A stretch of 64,000 nt of DNA from Cohnella cholangitidis (GCF_014107495.1 NZ_CP041969.1:4451501-4515500); one strand, 5' to 3'. Shown: positions 27,062-36,401, counted from the first letter of the stretch. The notes: generated by a model not told the origin, from the sequence alone. Numbers and translations are program-made.

Positions 27062-27080
27062 GACGATGATAATCATTATC
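27062..27080. promoter_or_regulatory. Fur box
   Basis: The 19-base site GACGATGATAATCATTATC matches the Fur consensus at 17 of 19 positions and contains the core TGATAATCATTATC. TTGACG at 27060 may be the overlapping -35 box. The only downstream coding candidates before the riboswitch are tiny ORFs. Confidence 0.75.
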
Positions 27081-27179
27081 GACAAGTATGAAGGTGTGAA
27101 TCATTAACGGCAGCCGTTAATTCGGCCAACCAAAGGAGAGGGGAAGTTGCGGTGGCTAGCATCGTCATAATATCAATCG

Positions 27180-27302
27180 ATGCTTGAACAAGAAAGCGCG
27201 GAAGCGAGATCGGAAGACGATCAAGAGAGGAAGGCTGCCGAGGAACCGATATTGATCGAGCTTCTGGCCAACCCCATTGGCGGACGATCTCAAGATAAAT
27301 AA
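27180..27302 (+). CDS. Tiny acidic ORF downstream of Fur box
   Basis: Possible 40-residue peptide, highly charged (E/D/R/K), beginning MLEQESAEARSEDDQER and ending near LLANPIGGRSQDK. A leader ORF from GTG 27152 (11 residues) with a strong GGAGAGGGG site overlaps its start, which could allow translational coupling. No family is recognised. It may be a small iron-regulated protein, a peptide precursor, or noise. No homology can be claimed. Confidence 0.3.
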   Translation: MLEQESAEARSEDDQERKAAEEPILIELLANPIGGRSQDK

Positions 27303-27401
27303 AGTCGCGAGGAAAGGCGTCATGAAATTGTTCGACGAGCCTTTCAGGAAAACTCTTGCTTTAACTGCCAGCGCAAGGTAAAATCTTACATCAAACGGAA
27401 G

Positions 27402-27557
27402 GGTTTCTAGGGAGCCGGAAGCGAGGATGCGCGGGAGCGCGCCAGCTTGCCGAACCGAGCGAAACCGGCTGCGGCTTCGTCCGCGTTACACCGTAGGGAT
27501 AAAAGACCTTCGGCAAGTTCCGCTACTCTGTGGCGGAACTTGCCGAAGGTCTTTTTT
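27402..27557 (+). ncRNA. ykkC-like riboswitch with intrinsic terminator
   Basis: The leader contains TTTCTAGGGAGCCGG (27404), AACCGAGCGAAAC (27453) and TTACACCGTAGGGATAAAAG (27486). In order and spacing these resemble conserved blocks of the ykkC class (CUAGGG, CCGAGCG, ACAC-x-AGGGAxAAAAG). The usual CCCGGGAGA tail is not present. A perfect 22-bp stem at 27502-27523 / 27533-27554 with a T-run follows. The terminator's 5' arm segment TTCGGCAAG (27509-27517) can pair instead with CTTGCCGAA (27446-27454) in the aptamer, giving a mutually exclusive antiterminator. ykkC classes sense guanidine, PRPP, ppGpp or nucleotides; the ligand here is unknown. Confidence 0.6.
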
Positions 27558-27596
27558 GCTGTACCGTGGCAGAGAGAGAAAAGGGGGGAAGCTCGC

Positions 27597-28604
27597 ATGT
27601 TGGCGTTACGGACTAGAGGACTTCGGAAAAGGTTTCAAGTGAAGAGGAAGGAAGCGGGGCTGTCGGCCAGCTTTCGTTCGCTCTGGAAACCGCAATGGGA
27701 GACGAAAGAAGCGGTGCGCGGCATCGATTTGGACGTTCGGGAAGGAGAGACGATCGCGTTCCTCGGACCTAACGGGGCGGGTAAATCGACGACGATCAAG
27801 ATGCTGACCGGCATTCTTCATCCGACTTCGGGGGAAGCCGAAGTACTCGGGTTTACTCCGTGGAAAGAACGAGAAAGATTAGCGTTCCGGATCGGTACGG
27901 TATTCGGACAGAAGTCTCAGCTATGGTATCACTTGCCTCCCATGGACACGTTCGAGCTCATTAGCCGCGTCTACGAGATGAAGAGAGACGAATACGCAAC
28001 AAGGAAAAACGATTTGATCGAGAGATTCGAGCTGGGCCCGTATTTGCACACGCCGGTACGCAAGCTGTCGCTCGGAGAACGCATGCGTTGCGAGATCGCG
28101 GCTTCGCTGCTTCACCGTCCCAAGCTGTTGTTCCTGGACGAACCGACTATCGGCCTCGACGCTGTCGTCAAGCAGCGGATTCGGGAGCTCATCCGGGAAC
28201 GGAACCGCACCGAAGGGACGACCGTCTTCCTCACCTCGCACGATGCCGGCGACGTAGAGACTCTGTGCTCGCGGGCGGTCGTCATTCATCATGGAGGCGT
28301 TCTGATCGACGAACCGGTAGACCGAATGAAGCGTGAAGTCCTGAGCCGTAAAAATATCACGTTAACGTTATCGTCCGGAATCGACCATGAAGCTCTGCCC
28401 GCCATCTCGGGAGCGGAGTGGCTCCGGGAAGAAGGCAGCAGCTATCGATTAACGGTCGATCTGAAGCAGACGAACATCGAACGCGTGATGGGGGAGCTGA
28501 TCGGGCGCGTAAGCTTCACCGACGTTAACGTCGAGGATCCGCCGCTTGAGGAAATCATCAAGCACGTATACGGCATGCGTTTGGAGAGGGAGGGAGAAGG
28601 ATGA
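27597..28604 (+). CDS. ABC transporter ATP-binding protein (COG4586 type)
   Basis: ATPase subunit of an ABC-2 exporter, 335 residues, cytoplasmic face. Walker A is GPNGAGKST near residue 61, the signature is LSLGERMRCE, Walker B is LLFLDEPTIGLD, and the switch histidine is in TSHDAGD. The long N-terminal extension before the first strand and the conserved FGQKSQLWYHLPPMDTFEL block are typical of this subgroup. ATG 27597 follows a six-G ribosome site; the upstream open frame runs through the riboswitch. It overlaps the next gene by four bases. Confidence 0.92.
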   Translation: MLALRTRGLRKRFQVKRKEAGLSASFRSLWKPQWETKEAVRGIDLDVREGETIAFLGPNGAGKSTTIKMLTGILHPTSGEAEVLGFTPWKERERLAFRIGTVFGQKSQLWYHLPPMDTFELISRVYEMKRDEYATRKNDLIERFELGPYLHTPVRKLSLGERMRCEIAASLLHRPKLLFLDEPTIGLDAVVKQRIRELIRERNRTEGTTVFLTSHDAGDVETLCSRAVVIHHGGVLIDEPVDRMKREVLSRKNITLTLSSGIDHEALPAISGAEWLREEGSSYRLTVDLKQTNIERVMGELIGRVSFTDVNVEDPPLEEIIKHVYGMRLEREGEG

Positions 28605-29419
28605 ACGGGGAGAGCAATCGTTGGGGAGCGATGGGAAGAAAAGCGTTCGCTGTCGGCCGGATAACTTTCCGCCATCAACTCGCTTACAAAACCGACTTCG
28701 TCATGCGCTGTTTTTTCTTGCTGTTTATCCTCTACGTATTCATTCAATTGTGGTCCGCCGCTTACGACGGGAATTTCACGACCGTCATCGCCGGGTTCAC
28801 TCTGAAGCAGATCGTCTGGTATCTCGTTTTCACGGAGGCTTTGACGCTTGCCGCGCCGCCGGTATGCACGCGAATCGAGGAAGAGGTGAAGAACGGGGAC
28901 GTCGCGATTCGGCTAACCCGCCCGCAATCTTATGTCGCCTATCACTTCTCGGTGTTTGCTTCCGAGGCGTTGTTGCGCTTCTTCGTTCACCTTATCGTCG
29001 GCAGCGCGATCGCTTGGGCTTTCGTCGGGGCGCCGTCATTCGGATTCGGGTGGATGGGACTGCTAGCTTTAAGCGCCGGAGCGCTGACGATCACCTTCCT
29101 GCTGCTGATGCTAGTCGGGTTATGCGCGTTCTGGGTGGAGGAGACGAGCGGACTATACTTCGTGTTGCAGAAACTGCAATTCACGATAGGCGGCATGCTG
29201 CTGCCGATCGATTTGATGCCGGAGTGGCTGCAGCGAGTTTGCGCATGGCTTCCTTTTCAAGCGGCGTTATATTTTCCCGCGAGGATGGCGGTTCATTACG
29301 ATGCCGCGCTGCTTGCAGGCCAAGCGGGAATACAGGCGGCTTGGATAGTCGGTCTCGGGCTTGCGGTCGGTTGGTTATATCGGAGAGGGGTGACTAAGCT
29401 GCATGTTAACGGGGGCTAA
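28601..29419 (+). CDS. ABC-2 family permease (COG4587 type)
   Basis: Integral membrane permease of 272 residues with about six helices, partner of the preceding ATPase. It begins with a short cytoplasmic arm, then helix 1 around FLLFILYVFIQLW. The RIEEEVKNGDVAIRLTRPQSY loop is characteristic of this permease group. It starts at an ATGA overlap with the ATPase stop. The next permease overlaps it by 17 bases, showing tight coupling. Confidence 0.9.
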   Translation: MNGESNRWGAMGRKAFAVGRITFRHQLAYKTDFVMRCFFLLFILYVFIQLWSAAYDGNFTTVIAGFTLKQIVWYLVFTEALTLAAPPVCTRIEEEVKNGDVAIRLTRPQSYVAYHFSVFASEALLRFFVHLIVGSAIAWAFVGAPSFGFGWMGLLALSAGALTITFLLLMLVGLCAFWVEETSGLYFVLQKLQFTIGGMLLPIDLMPEWLQRVCAWLPFQAALYFPARMAVHYDAALLAGQAGIQAAWIVGLGLAVGWLYRRGVTKLHVNGG

Positions 29420-30206
29420 AATCGGAGCGAATATCCGGTTCGTGTTAACTAGCTGGAAGGTGAACTTGGCGTCGGCGATGGAATACCGGTTAAGCTTCCT
29501 TTTGCTTGCCGGAATGATGTTCGTCAACAATTTCATTTGGCTGTTCTTCTGGGGATTGTTCTTCGAACGGTTTCCGATCGTGCAAGGCTGGGAGCTGCGG
29601 GACGTCATGATGTTATGGGCGATCAGCGCGGGAGGCTTCGGTTGGGCTTCCATGCTATTCGGCAACTTTCCCCGTATCGCGGGAATCATTGCCACGGGCC
29701 AGCTGGACGTCTACTTATCGCAGCCGAAGCCGGTACTGCTTAACGTACTCGCGAGCCGAAGCTCCGTCACGGCCGCGGGAGATTTCGCGTTCGGTCTCGT
29801 CGTCTATTTCATGGTCGGAGATCTGTCCATCCGGGGGGCTCTGCTGTTCCTGCTCGGTCTGCTTATAAGCGGGCTGCTATTCATGGCGGTAATGATCATC
29901 GCGGGATGTTTGGCCTTCTATATGGGACACGCGGAAGGAATAGCGCACCAGCTGTTCGTCAGCTTTATCGCGCTAACGACTTATCCGTCCAATATATTCC
30001 GCGGATTCGCGAAGCTGGTGTTGTTCTCCGTAGTGCCTGCAGGCTTCATCAGCTATTTGCCCATAGGGTTGCTTAAGGAGTTCGATGCGGCATTCGTTGC
30101 GATTGCCGTGGCGTTGACCGCCGCATTTACGCTTGCGGGCGTCTTCTTCTTCCGATTGGGCTTGCGCCGCTACGCTTCCGGCAACACGATCGCCATGAGG
30201 AGCTGA
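29403..30206 (+). CDS. ABC-2 family permease (COG3694 type)
   Basis: Second membrane permease of 267 residues and about six helices. The IIATGQLDVYLSQPKPVLLNVLAS loop mirrors the coupling loop of the first permease, as expected for a heterodimeric ABC-2 channel. The COG4586-COG4587-COG3694 trio is a recurrent exporter set with unknown substrate. Here the whole operon sits behind a riboswitch-like leader, which may report what is exported. Confidence 0.9.
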   Translation: MLTGAKIGANIRFVLTSWKVNLASAMEYRLSFLLLAGMMFVNNFIWLFFWGLFFERFPIVQGWELRDVMMLWAISAGGFGWASMLFGNFPRIAGIIATGQLDVYLSQPKPVLLNVLASRSSVTAAGDFAFGLVVYFMVGDLSIRGALLFLLGLLISGLLFMAVMIIAGCLAFYMGHAEGIAHQLFVSFIALTTYPSNIFRGFAKLVLFSVVPAGFISYLPIGLLKEFDAAFVAIAVALTAAFTLAGVFFFRLGLRRYASGNTIAMRS

Positions 30207-30332
30207 AGCCGTTCACGGCTCGATTTGGATAAATGATAGGCTCGAAAAGAGCATGGAACCGCTGTCGGCAAGGTGTTAATTTGGGAGGGAGGGTTGATCC
30301 AAGGATCGTAGAGAGGCGGTTGAAGCGCGATC

Positions 30333-32396
30333 ATGAGTCTAGGGAAAAGCGAAAGCGGCTACGATTGTTGGTTAGGTTATCGTTATATCGATAACGGTAA
30401 ATTGCGCGAAGCGTATTTGAAGAGCTGCTCGCGCCTGAAGGTATTCGGAGAGTCGGCGATCTTGCATTCCGCGCGAAGAGAGCTGGAGATTGCGCTCAAT
30501 GCGATGCTCGGATTATCGCTTAACGATAACGGGATAGTAGGGGATGAACCGGCTATCGTGGCCGGAACCTTCGGCAGCTCGCCGGCGTTCGACGGGGTGG
30601 CGGCGAAGTTCGATCCGGCCGAGCTGGGCGAAGAAGGGTATGTCGTCCATACGGCCGACGATGGCACGATCTATCTAGCGGCGGCTGAGGATATAGGCGT
30701 GCTCTATGCCGCGTTTCATTTGATCCGGCTGCTGCAAATCGGGGAAAGCATCGAAAAGCTGGCCGTTCGCGAGGTTCCCGGCAACGGATTGCGCATGATT
30801 AACCATTGGGACAACTTGGATGGGTCGATCGAACGCGGATATGCGGGAAATAGCTTTTTTTATCGCGACAATAAGTTTGTTGCGGATTTCGGCCGTATCA
30901 GGGATTATGCGCGCTTGTTGGCATCGGGGGCAATCAACGCGGCGGCGATAAACAACGTGAACGTGCATCGAGAGGAATCGAAGCTGATTACCGAAACGTT
31001 GTTGCCCGATGTGGCCAAGGTCGCGGATATTTTCCGGGAATACGGCATTCGCTTGTATTTGAGCGTCAATTTTGCGAGCCCGATCGAAATCGGGGGACTG
31101 GATACGGCAGATCCGCTTCATCCGGATGTCGCCCGTTGGTGGGAAGAAGCGGCGAGAGGGATTTACCGCCGGATCCCGGATTTCGGCGGTTTCCTCGTGA
31201 AGGCGGATTCGGAATTCAGGCCAGGTCCCTTCACGTACGGGAGAAACCATGCGGATGGGGCGAACATGCTCGCGAATGCGCTTGAGCCTTATGGCGGAGA
31301 AGTCATTTGGCGATGCTTCGTATACAACTGCTTGCAGGACTGGCGCGATCGGTTAACGGACAGGGCGCGCGCGGCTTACGATCATTTTATGCCTCTGGAC
31401 GGACAATTCCGGGATAACGTACTGCTGCAAATCAAGAACGGGCCGATGGATTTTCAAGTCCGTGAGCCCGTATCGCCGCTATTAGGCGGATTGAAGCAAA
31501 CGAATCAAGTGATGGAGCTGCAAATAACCCAAGAATATACCGGACAGCAACGCCATCTGTGTTACCTAGTTCCGCAGTGGAAGGAAGCGTTGGCGTTCGA
31601 CACTTATGCCGGAGGGGAAGGCTCGACGATCGCGGACATTGCCAGCGGGAGGCTGTTCGGCAACGGAAGGGGAGGAATCGCGGCGGTATCGAATATCGGG
31701 GATGATCCGAATTGGACCGGACATGATCTTGCCCAGGCGAACTTCTACGGGTTCGCGAGGCTGGCGTGGAATCCGCGCTTAAGCTCCGAGCAAATCGCGA
31801 AGGAATGGATTGGAATGACATTCCCCCATGATCCGGAGACCGCGAAGGTCGTTGCCGGGATGCTTCTCGACTCCTATTCGATCTATGAATCCTATACGGC
31901 ACCGCTCGGCGTCGGTTGGATGGTCAATCCAGATCACCACTACGGCCCGAACGTCGACGGCTACGAATATTCGAAGTGGGGCACTTACCATTTCGCGGAT
32001 AACGAAGGAATCGGGGTCGATCGAACGGCACGATCCGGCACCGGCTATACCCGACAGTATCATTCCCCGCAATCGGACATGTACGAAGCGCTTGAAACGT
32101 GCCCGGACGAGCTGCTCCTGTTCTTCCATCACGTTCCGTATACTCATGCGTTGAAATCCGGCAAGAGCGTCATCCAGCATATTTACGATTCGCACTTCGA
32201 AGGGGCGGACAGGGCGGCACGTCAGCTCGAGCAATGGGACTCCGTCAAGGCGAAGGTCGATCCCGGGATATACAACCGCGTAAGGAAGCGTCTCGTTGAT
32301 CAAGCGGAGCATGCCCTAGAATGGCGAGATCAGATCAATACGTACTTTTATCGCAAATCCGGGATCGCGGACATGCACGATCGGGTGATATATTAG
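30333..32396 (+). CDS. aguA: GH67 alpha-glucuronidase
   Basis: Glycoside hydrolase family 67 enzyme of 687 residues that removes 4-O-methylglucuronic acid from xylo-oligosaccharide ends. No signal peptide, so intracellular as in Geobacillus. The catalytic acid candidate is E294 in VKADSEFRPGP. The two basic/activating carboxylates are D356 in PLDGQFRDN and E378 in DFQVREP. The N-terminal domain (to about 140), TIM barrel and helical C-terminal domain match the family's length. It stands alone here; no xylanase or aldouronate transporter is adjacent. It converges with fdhD. Confidence 0.96.
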   Translation: MSLGKSESGYDCWLGYRYIDNGKLREAYLKSCSRLKVFGESAILHSARRELEIALNAMLGLSLNDNGIVGDEPAIVAGTFGSSPAFDGVAAKFDPAELGEEGYVVHTADDGTIYLAAAEDIGVLYAAFHLIRLLQIGESIEKLAVREVPGNGLRMINHWDNLDGSIERGYAGNSFFYRDNKFVADFGRIRDYARLLASGAINAAAINNVNVHREESKLITETLLPDVAKVADIFREYGIRLYLSVNFASPIEIGGLDTADPLHPDVARWWEEAARGIYRRIPDFGGFLVKADSEFRPGPFTYGRNHADGANMLANALEPYGGEVIWRCFVYNCLQDWRDRLTDRARAAYDHFMPLDGQFRDNVLLQIKNGPMDFQVREPVSPLLGGLKQTNQVMELQITQEYTGQQRHLCYLVPQWKEALAFDTYAGGEGSTIADIASGRLFGNGRGGIAAVSNIGDDPNWTGHDLAQANFYGFARLAWNPRLSSEQIAKEWIGMTFPHDPETAKVVAGMLLDSYSIYESYTAPLGVGWMVNPDHHYGPNVDGYEYSKWGTYHFADNEGIGVDRTARSGTGYTRQYHSPQSDMYEALETCPDELLLFFHHVPYTHALKSGKSVIQHIYDSHFEGADRAARQLEQWDSVKAKVDPGIYNRVRKRLVDQAEHALEWRDQINTYFYRKSGIADMHDRVIY

Positions 32397-32435
32397 CGCG
32401 TCGCTCATAAAGACGCTGCGCATTCAACCGATTCG

Positions 32436-33227
32436 TTACAAGCCCGTGATCCTCTCTCGGTGAGTATAAATGTTCATGGAATCCGCGCGAATGAATCCGA
32501 CGCAGGTGATCCCAAGGTCTTCGGCTAGACGGAGAGCGAGATCGGTCGGAGCGGATTTGGACAACAAGATGGGGCAGCCGATTTTGGCTGCCTTTAGCAC
32601 GACTTCGGAAGACAGCCGACCGCTGAACGCGATGACGCATTGTTTGGTCGGAAGCTTTCGGCGCAGACTGTGGCCGAAAAGTTTGTCGAGGGCGTTATGC
32701 CGGCCGATGTCGGTACGGACCTCTATTAGGTCCTCATTATCGCAAAGCGCCGCATTATGAAATCCGCCCGTGAGATGGAAATCGATGGAGCTGAGTTGCA
32801 TGCGTTTCATCAACTCGAAGCACCGCTCCGCCGAAATCGTCGTTCCTCCGATCAAGGTTTTCGCGGTACGCGCATCGTTATGGAAGTAGAATTGCCGGCT
32901 CTTGCCGCAGCAGGAGCCGACGATCCGCTTCGAGTGGAACTCCTTCGCGGTCGATTGCGGCCGATGAAGCTCGACGTAAGCGAATCCGCGATCCTCGTCG
33001 ATAGACAGACCCTTGATGTCATCCGTCGAACGAATGACTCCTTCCGATGCGAGGAAGCCGACGACGAGATCGGTCAGGTCGCTCGGAGAACAGACGATCG
33101 TCGCGAATTCTTCGCCGTCCAGACGAATCGTGAGCGGGAATTCGGCGGCGACGTCGTCTTCCACTTCCGCGCAATGATCCCCGTTTATTTTCGTCGTCCG
33201 CCATGTGACGCAGGACTGTTGTTCCAA
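32436..33227 (-). CDS. fdhD: Formate dehydrogenase accessory sulfurtransferase FdhD
   Basis: Sulfurtransferase of 263 residues that delivers sulfur to the molybdenum cofactor of formate-dehydrogenase-type enzymes. The active-site cysteine region is GSCCGKS (C106/C107). Other family blocks are FHLTGGFHNAALCD, DIGRHNALDK and VIAFSGRLSSEVVLKAAK. It begins 24 bases after the molybdoenzyme gene on the same strand, the expected client-plus-factor operon. Confidence 0.95.
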   Translation of the reverse strand: MEQQSCVTWRTTKINGDHCAEVEDDVAAEFPLTIRLDGEEFATIVCSPSDLTDLVVGFLASEGVIRSTDDIKGLSIDEDRGFAYVELHRPQSTAKEFHSKRIVGSCCGKSRQFYFHNDARTAKTLIGGTTISAERCFELMKRMQLSSIDFHLTGGFHNAALCDNEDLIEVRTDIGRHNALDKLFGHSLRRKLPTKQCVIAFSGRLSSEVVLKAAKIGCPILLSKSAPTDLALRLAEDLGITCVGFIRADSMNIYTHRERITGL

Positions 33228-33251
33228 CTTTATTCCTCCGTTCAGCTCCGG

Positions 33252-35604
33252 TTATCCCGGCAAATCCAATTCTAATTCTTCGATCCGGCGTTCCACGTAA
33301 CGTGTGTCCTTCAACGCGTGATACGATTCCGCTTTCTCCACGACAACGGCGGCATTGTACTCGGGAATGCCTGCATGCGGCTCGTATACGCCTTTCGGGA
33401 GCAATGAGTTTCCTTCCGGCCAATAGAGCTCGATGTTGCCCGGCGCGATATCTTCAAGCTTCGACCTCCCGTGCATGACGCCGTAACGGTTGTACGCTAC
33501 GATGGCATCCCCTTCGCGAATGCCTAGCTTATCCGCGTCCCCGCGATTCATCAGCACGTCGTAACGTCCGGCTCCGTTGAATGAATCTGTCTCGCTGTAC
33601 ACCATCGAATTGAACTGTTTGCCCTGCGCGTAGTCGCGTAAAATTTCCCTTCCGGCTTGCGAAGCTCGGGCAGCTCGATAGCCAGCAATCGGCCTTTTCC
33701 GTCATCCGTCGGGCACACTCCGCCCTCGCACAGCCACGCGCCTCCCCATTGGAAAACGTCTCCTTGATTGGACAGATGCTGAATGCCGTTGTAGTTAGGA
33801 GCGGCCTGAGCAATCTCCTCCCGAATATGAGCGGCATCCTTGAACAGAACGGATTGGCGCCGATCGGTTTAACCCGTGCCGCCAAGTCGGAGTAAATCGC
33901 CCACTCCGGACGGGCTTCGCCTATTCTCGGTCCCCGGATTTCCGGCGAGAAATACACCATGCGCTCGGTGGAGGTGGAAGTGCCGCCGCCCGGTTGTTCG
34001 TAACGGGTCATCGCCGGCAACACCCATACTTCCTCCTTGGCGTCGGCGAGCGTCGAAGTATTCAGCACGATGTCTTGATGAACGCGGAGCTCCACGTTCT
34101 CCAAGCATAATTGTACGAACTCCGGCTCCGGCATCGTCTCGAGGAAGTTTCCACCCGACGTATAGAACAGCTTGAGCTTGCGTTCATGATCATTGGGCAG
34201 CATGGCATTCTCAAGAGTAACTCCAACGATGTCCCCTTGCCATCTAGGAAGCTCGAATCCCCATAACCGTTCGATTCGCTCGATGTCCTTTCCGTAAAAT
34301 TCGCCCCCGGGCAAGCTGAACGGATCTGCTCCCATCTCGCCTGAGCCTTGCACTCCGCTATGTCCCCGAATCGGCATGACGCCGCAATGCTCGCGTCCAA
34401 GGAAGCCCCGAAGCAGCGCAAGGTTGGCGACCTGCGAAATATTGTCCGTTCCGAACCGATGCTGCGTCAGTCCCATGCTCCACACGAATACGCCGGATTT
34501 AGACCGCGCCAGCAACGCGGCGAACTCCTCGATGCGCTCTCGCGTCAAGCCGGAAGAGCGCTCGAGCTGTTCCCACTCTTGGCTCTCGATATGCGCTTTC
34601 AAGGATTCGTACCCGTTCGCGTGTTCGCGGACGAAATCATGGTCGATCGCGGAGCCCGGCTGTCTCTCCTCCATCTCGAACCATGCTTTCATGACGCCGT
34701 TCATGAAGGCGATATCCCCGCCGATGTTGACTTGGTAGAAATCGTCGGCGAGTTTCGTTCCGAATAGAGCGGATTCCGGAATCGAAGGAATCCAATATCC
34801 TTCCATTGCCGGCTCCCGATAGGGATTGATGACGATAATTTTCGTTCCTTTGCGTTTGGCCGCGTACATGTACTTCGTGGATACCGGCTGATTGTTGGCG
34901 GCGACGCTTCCCCAGAAGACGAGAACGTCGGTGCCGATCCAGTCCTTGTAGTTACAGCTGGAGGCTCCGATCCCGAGCGAACGTTTCAAAGCGGTCTTCG
35001 ACGGGGAATGGCAAATCCGCGAAGCATTGTCGATATTGTTAGTGCCGATATATCGCGCGGCTTTGGCCGCCGCGTAATAGGATTCGTTCGTTATCCCGCG
35101 GGCCGTAAGATAGAACGCGAGCTGCTTCGGGTCGATGCCGCGGATTTTGCCCGCGATTCGATCCATCGCTTCGTCCCAAGTGGCGCGCCTGAACGAACGC
35201 TCGCCTTTGCCGCGCACCAAAGGATAGGGGATGCGGCCTAACGCGCGAAGCTGCGTGCTGTCCATGCGGCGAAGCTCCTCGATATCCGAATGGAGCACTT
35301 CGGGTTTAATGGCCGGCATCGTATTGAGGCGCAGCACGTTCAGCCTCGTCGTGCAAAGATGAGGCCCAGATAACGTCTGGTCGTACAGGCCGGATACGCC
35401 AAGCGCGCAACCGTCGCATACGCCTTTCGTTAATATACGATAGGCGTAAGGAAGATTGTCGCGGTTTTCCCACATGATTTTCATCGTTTCTCGGATGTGC
35501 TTCGGCTTTACTTTTCCCAGTCCGAAAGGGACTTTGCTCACCCATAGCTTCGGGCTAGGCCGGCTTGGCAGCTTCGTTCTGCCGGAATGTTTCGTTGTTC
35601 CCAT
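33252..35604 (-). CDS. FdhF/YdeP family molybdopterin oxidoreductase, two frameshifts
   Basis: Formate-dehydrogenase-like molybdoenzyme of the YdeP group, about 784 residues once joined. ATG 35604 follows GGGAGGAAAC. The N-terminus has GVCDGCALGVSGLYDQT rather than a full four-cysteine Fe-S motif, as in YdeP proteins. Molybdopterin-domain blocks include FWGSVAANNQPVS and RGHSGVQGSGEMGADPFSLP. The C-terminal dinucleotide-binding domain ends at 33252. The frame slips near 33844-33850 and again near 33652; adding one base at each restores LFKDAAHIREEIAQ and GREILRDYAQGKQFNSM. The next gene is fdhD. The substrate (formate or another) is unproven. Confidence 0.85.
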
Positions 35605-35762
35605 GATGTTTCCTCCCTGATTCAATCCATTTATTCCGATCGCGCCATTCAACTTGTCGAATACAAAAAAACCGCCAAGCCTGTGAGTCTTCACGAAGAA
35701 GAATTCAAGTCTCGCGGTTAGTCCAAAGCAGGTGCGCTGCCCGGTGCCAATCCTGATAGGAG

Positions 35763-35930
35763 GTTCAAAAAGTCAGCTTTTGATCACGATGCATTTCGAG
35801 AAGCATATTCGGCGTCGAATCTTGGATTCAGCCGGGCCTTCCGGTACTCACGTAGGTTTTGCCTACGCTCCGTTCCTCAGTCCCTAGCTTCTTCCAGTCT
35901 TCTCGGTGCTGAAAACCTGACTTTTTGAAC
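35763..35930. repeat. MITE-like repeat, copy A
   Basis: A 168-base non-coding unit bounded by imperfect inverted ends: GTTCAAAAAGTCAG on the left and the complement of CTGACTTTTTGAAC on the right. The interior has self-pairing segments CGTAGG-TTTTG-CCTACG and CCGGG-x-CCGG. A second copy follows after 18 bases. It encodes nothing. It lies upstream of the YdeP-type gene. Confidence 0.8.
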
Positions 35931-35948
35931 TTTATTTCACTGATAGGA

Positions 35949-36116
35949 GTTCAAAAAGCCAGCTTTTGATCACGAAGCGACGCAAGGAGCGGATTCGACA
36001 TCGAATCTTGGATTCAGCCGGGCCTTCCGGTACTTACGTAGGTTTTGCCTACGCTCCGTTCCTCAGTCCCTAGCTTCTTCCAGTCTTCTCGGTGCTGAAA
36101 ACCTGACTTTTTGAAC
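35949..36116. repeat. MITE-like repeat, copy B
   Basis: Same 168-base unit as copy A, nearly identical from about 36003 onward and more divergent in the first 60 bases. The linkers also match (GATAGGAG before each, TTTATTTCAC after each), so the pair is a tandem duplication with a 186-base period. Confidence 0.8.
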
Positions 36117-36126
36117 TTTATTTCAC

Positions 36127-36260
36127 ATTATGATAAGCCGAACTTGGCTTGCAAGTCGGTGTCGAAGACGAAGTCGACATTCCGAAGTCTTTGTCCACGT
36201 GGATGTCGAGATAAAGATCGCTTTCACCAAATTGCTGAATTCGGCTTCGTATCGATTTAT
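36127..36260 (-). pseudogene. Deleted copy of DUF2294 gene
   Basis: The sequence matches both ends of the intact DUF2294 gene at 41290-41652 but lacks about 235 internal bases. The retained N-terminal part encodes a form of NRYEAEFSNLVK and then joins SDLYLDIHVDKDFGMS. The start codon corresponds to ATA here instead of ATG, and a one-base loss near 36168 shifts the tail. The upstream 110 bases are also duplicated. Together the two copies bracket the MMPL module. Confidence 0.8.
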
Positions 36261-36401
36261 GACTGTCCCTCGAATTCCCATGTCCGGTTGCAGGTGCGCT
36301 GCTCCGTAACAAGAGGCAATGATAATTCCATCTTAACAATAAAACGCATACATCTGCAATCGTTAGTTTGAAATGGTTTTTCTTTTACAGTTGATATTCA
36401 G

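Noticed and set aside
27152..27302. The two tiny ORFs after the Fur box as one gene split by a one-base loss
   Set aside because: Joining them needs the opposite frame shift to that seen at the eight other sites.
27447..27596. N-terminal extension of the ABC ATPase through the riboswitch
   Set aside because: The region contains conserved RNA blocks and a terminator; ATG 27597 has its own ribosome site.
35735..35760. S-box (SAM) riboswitch fragment suggested by GGTGCCAAT
   Set aside because: Only one short block matches; the GGCCC and GATGAA-type elements are absent and no methionine gene is near.
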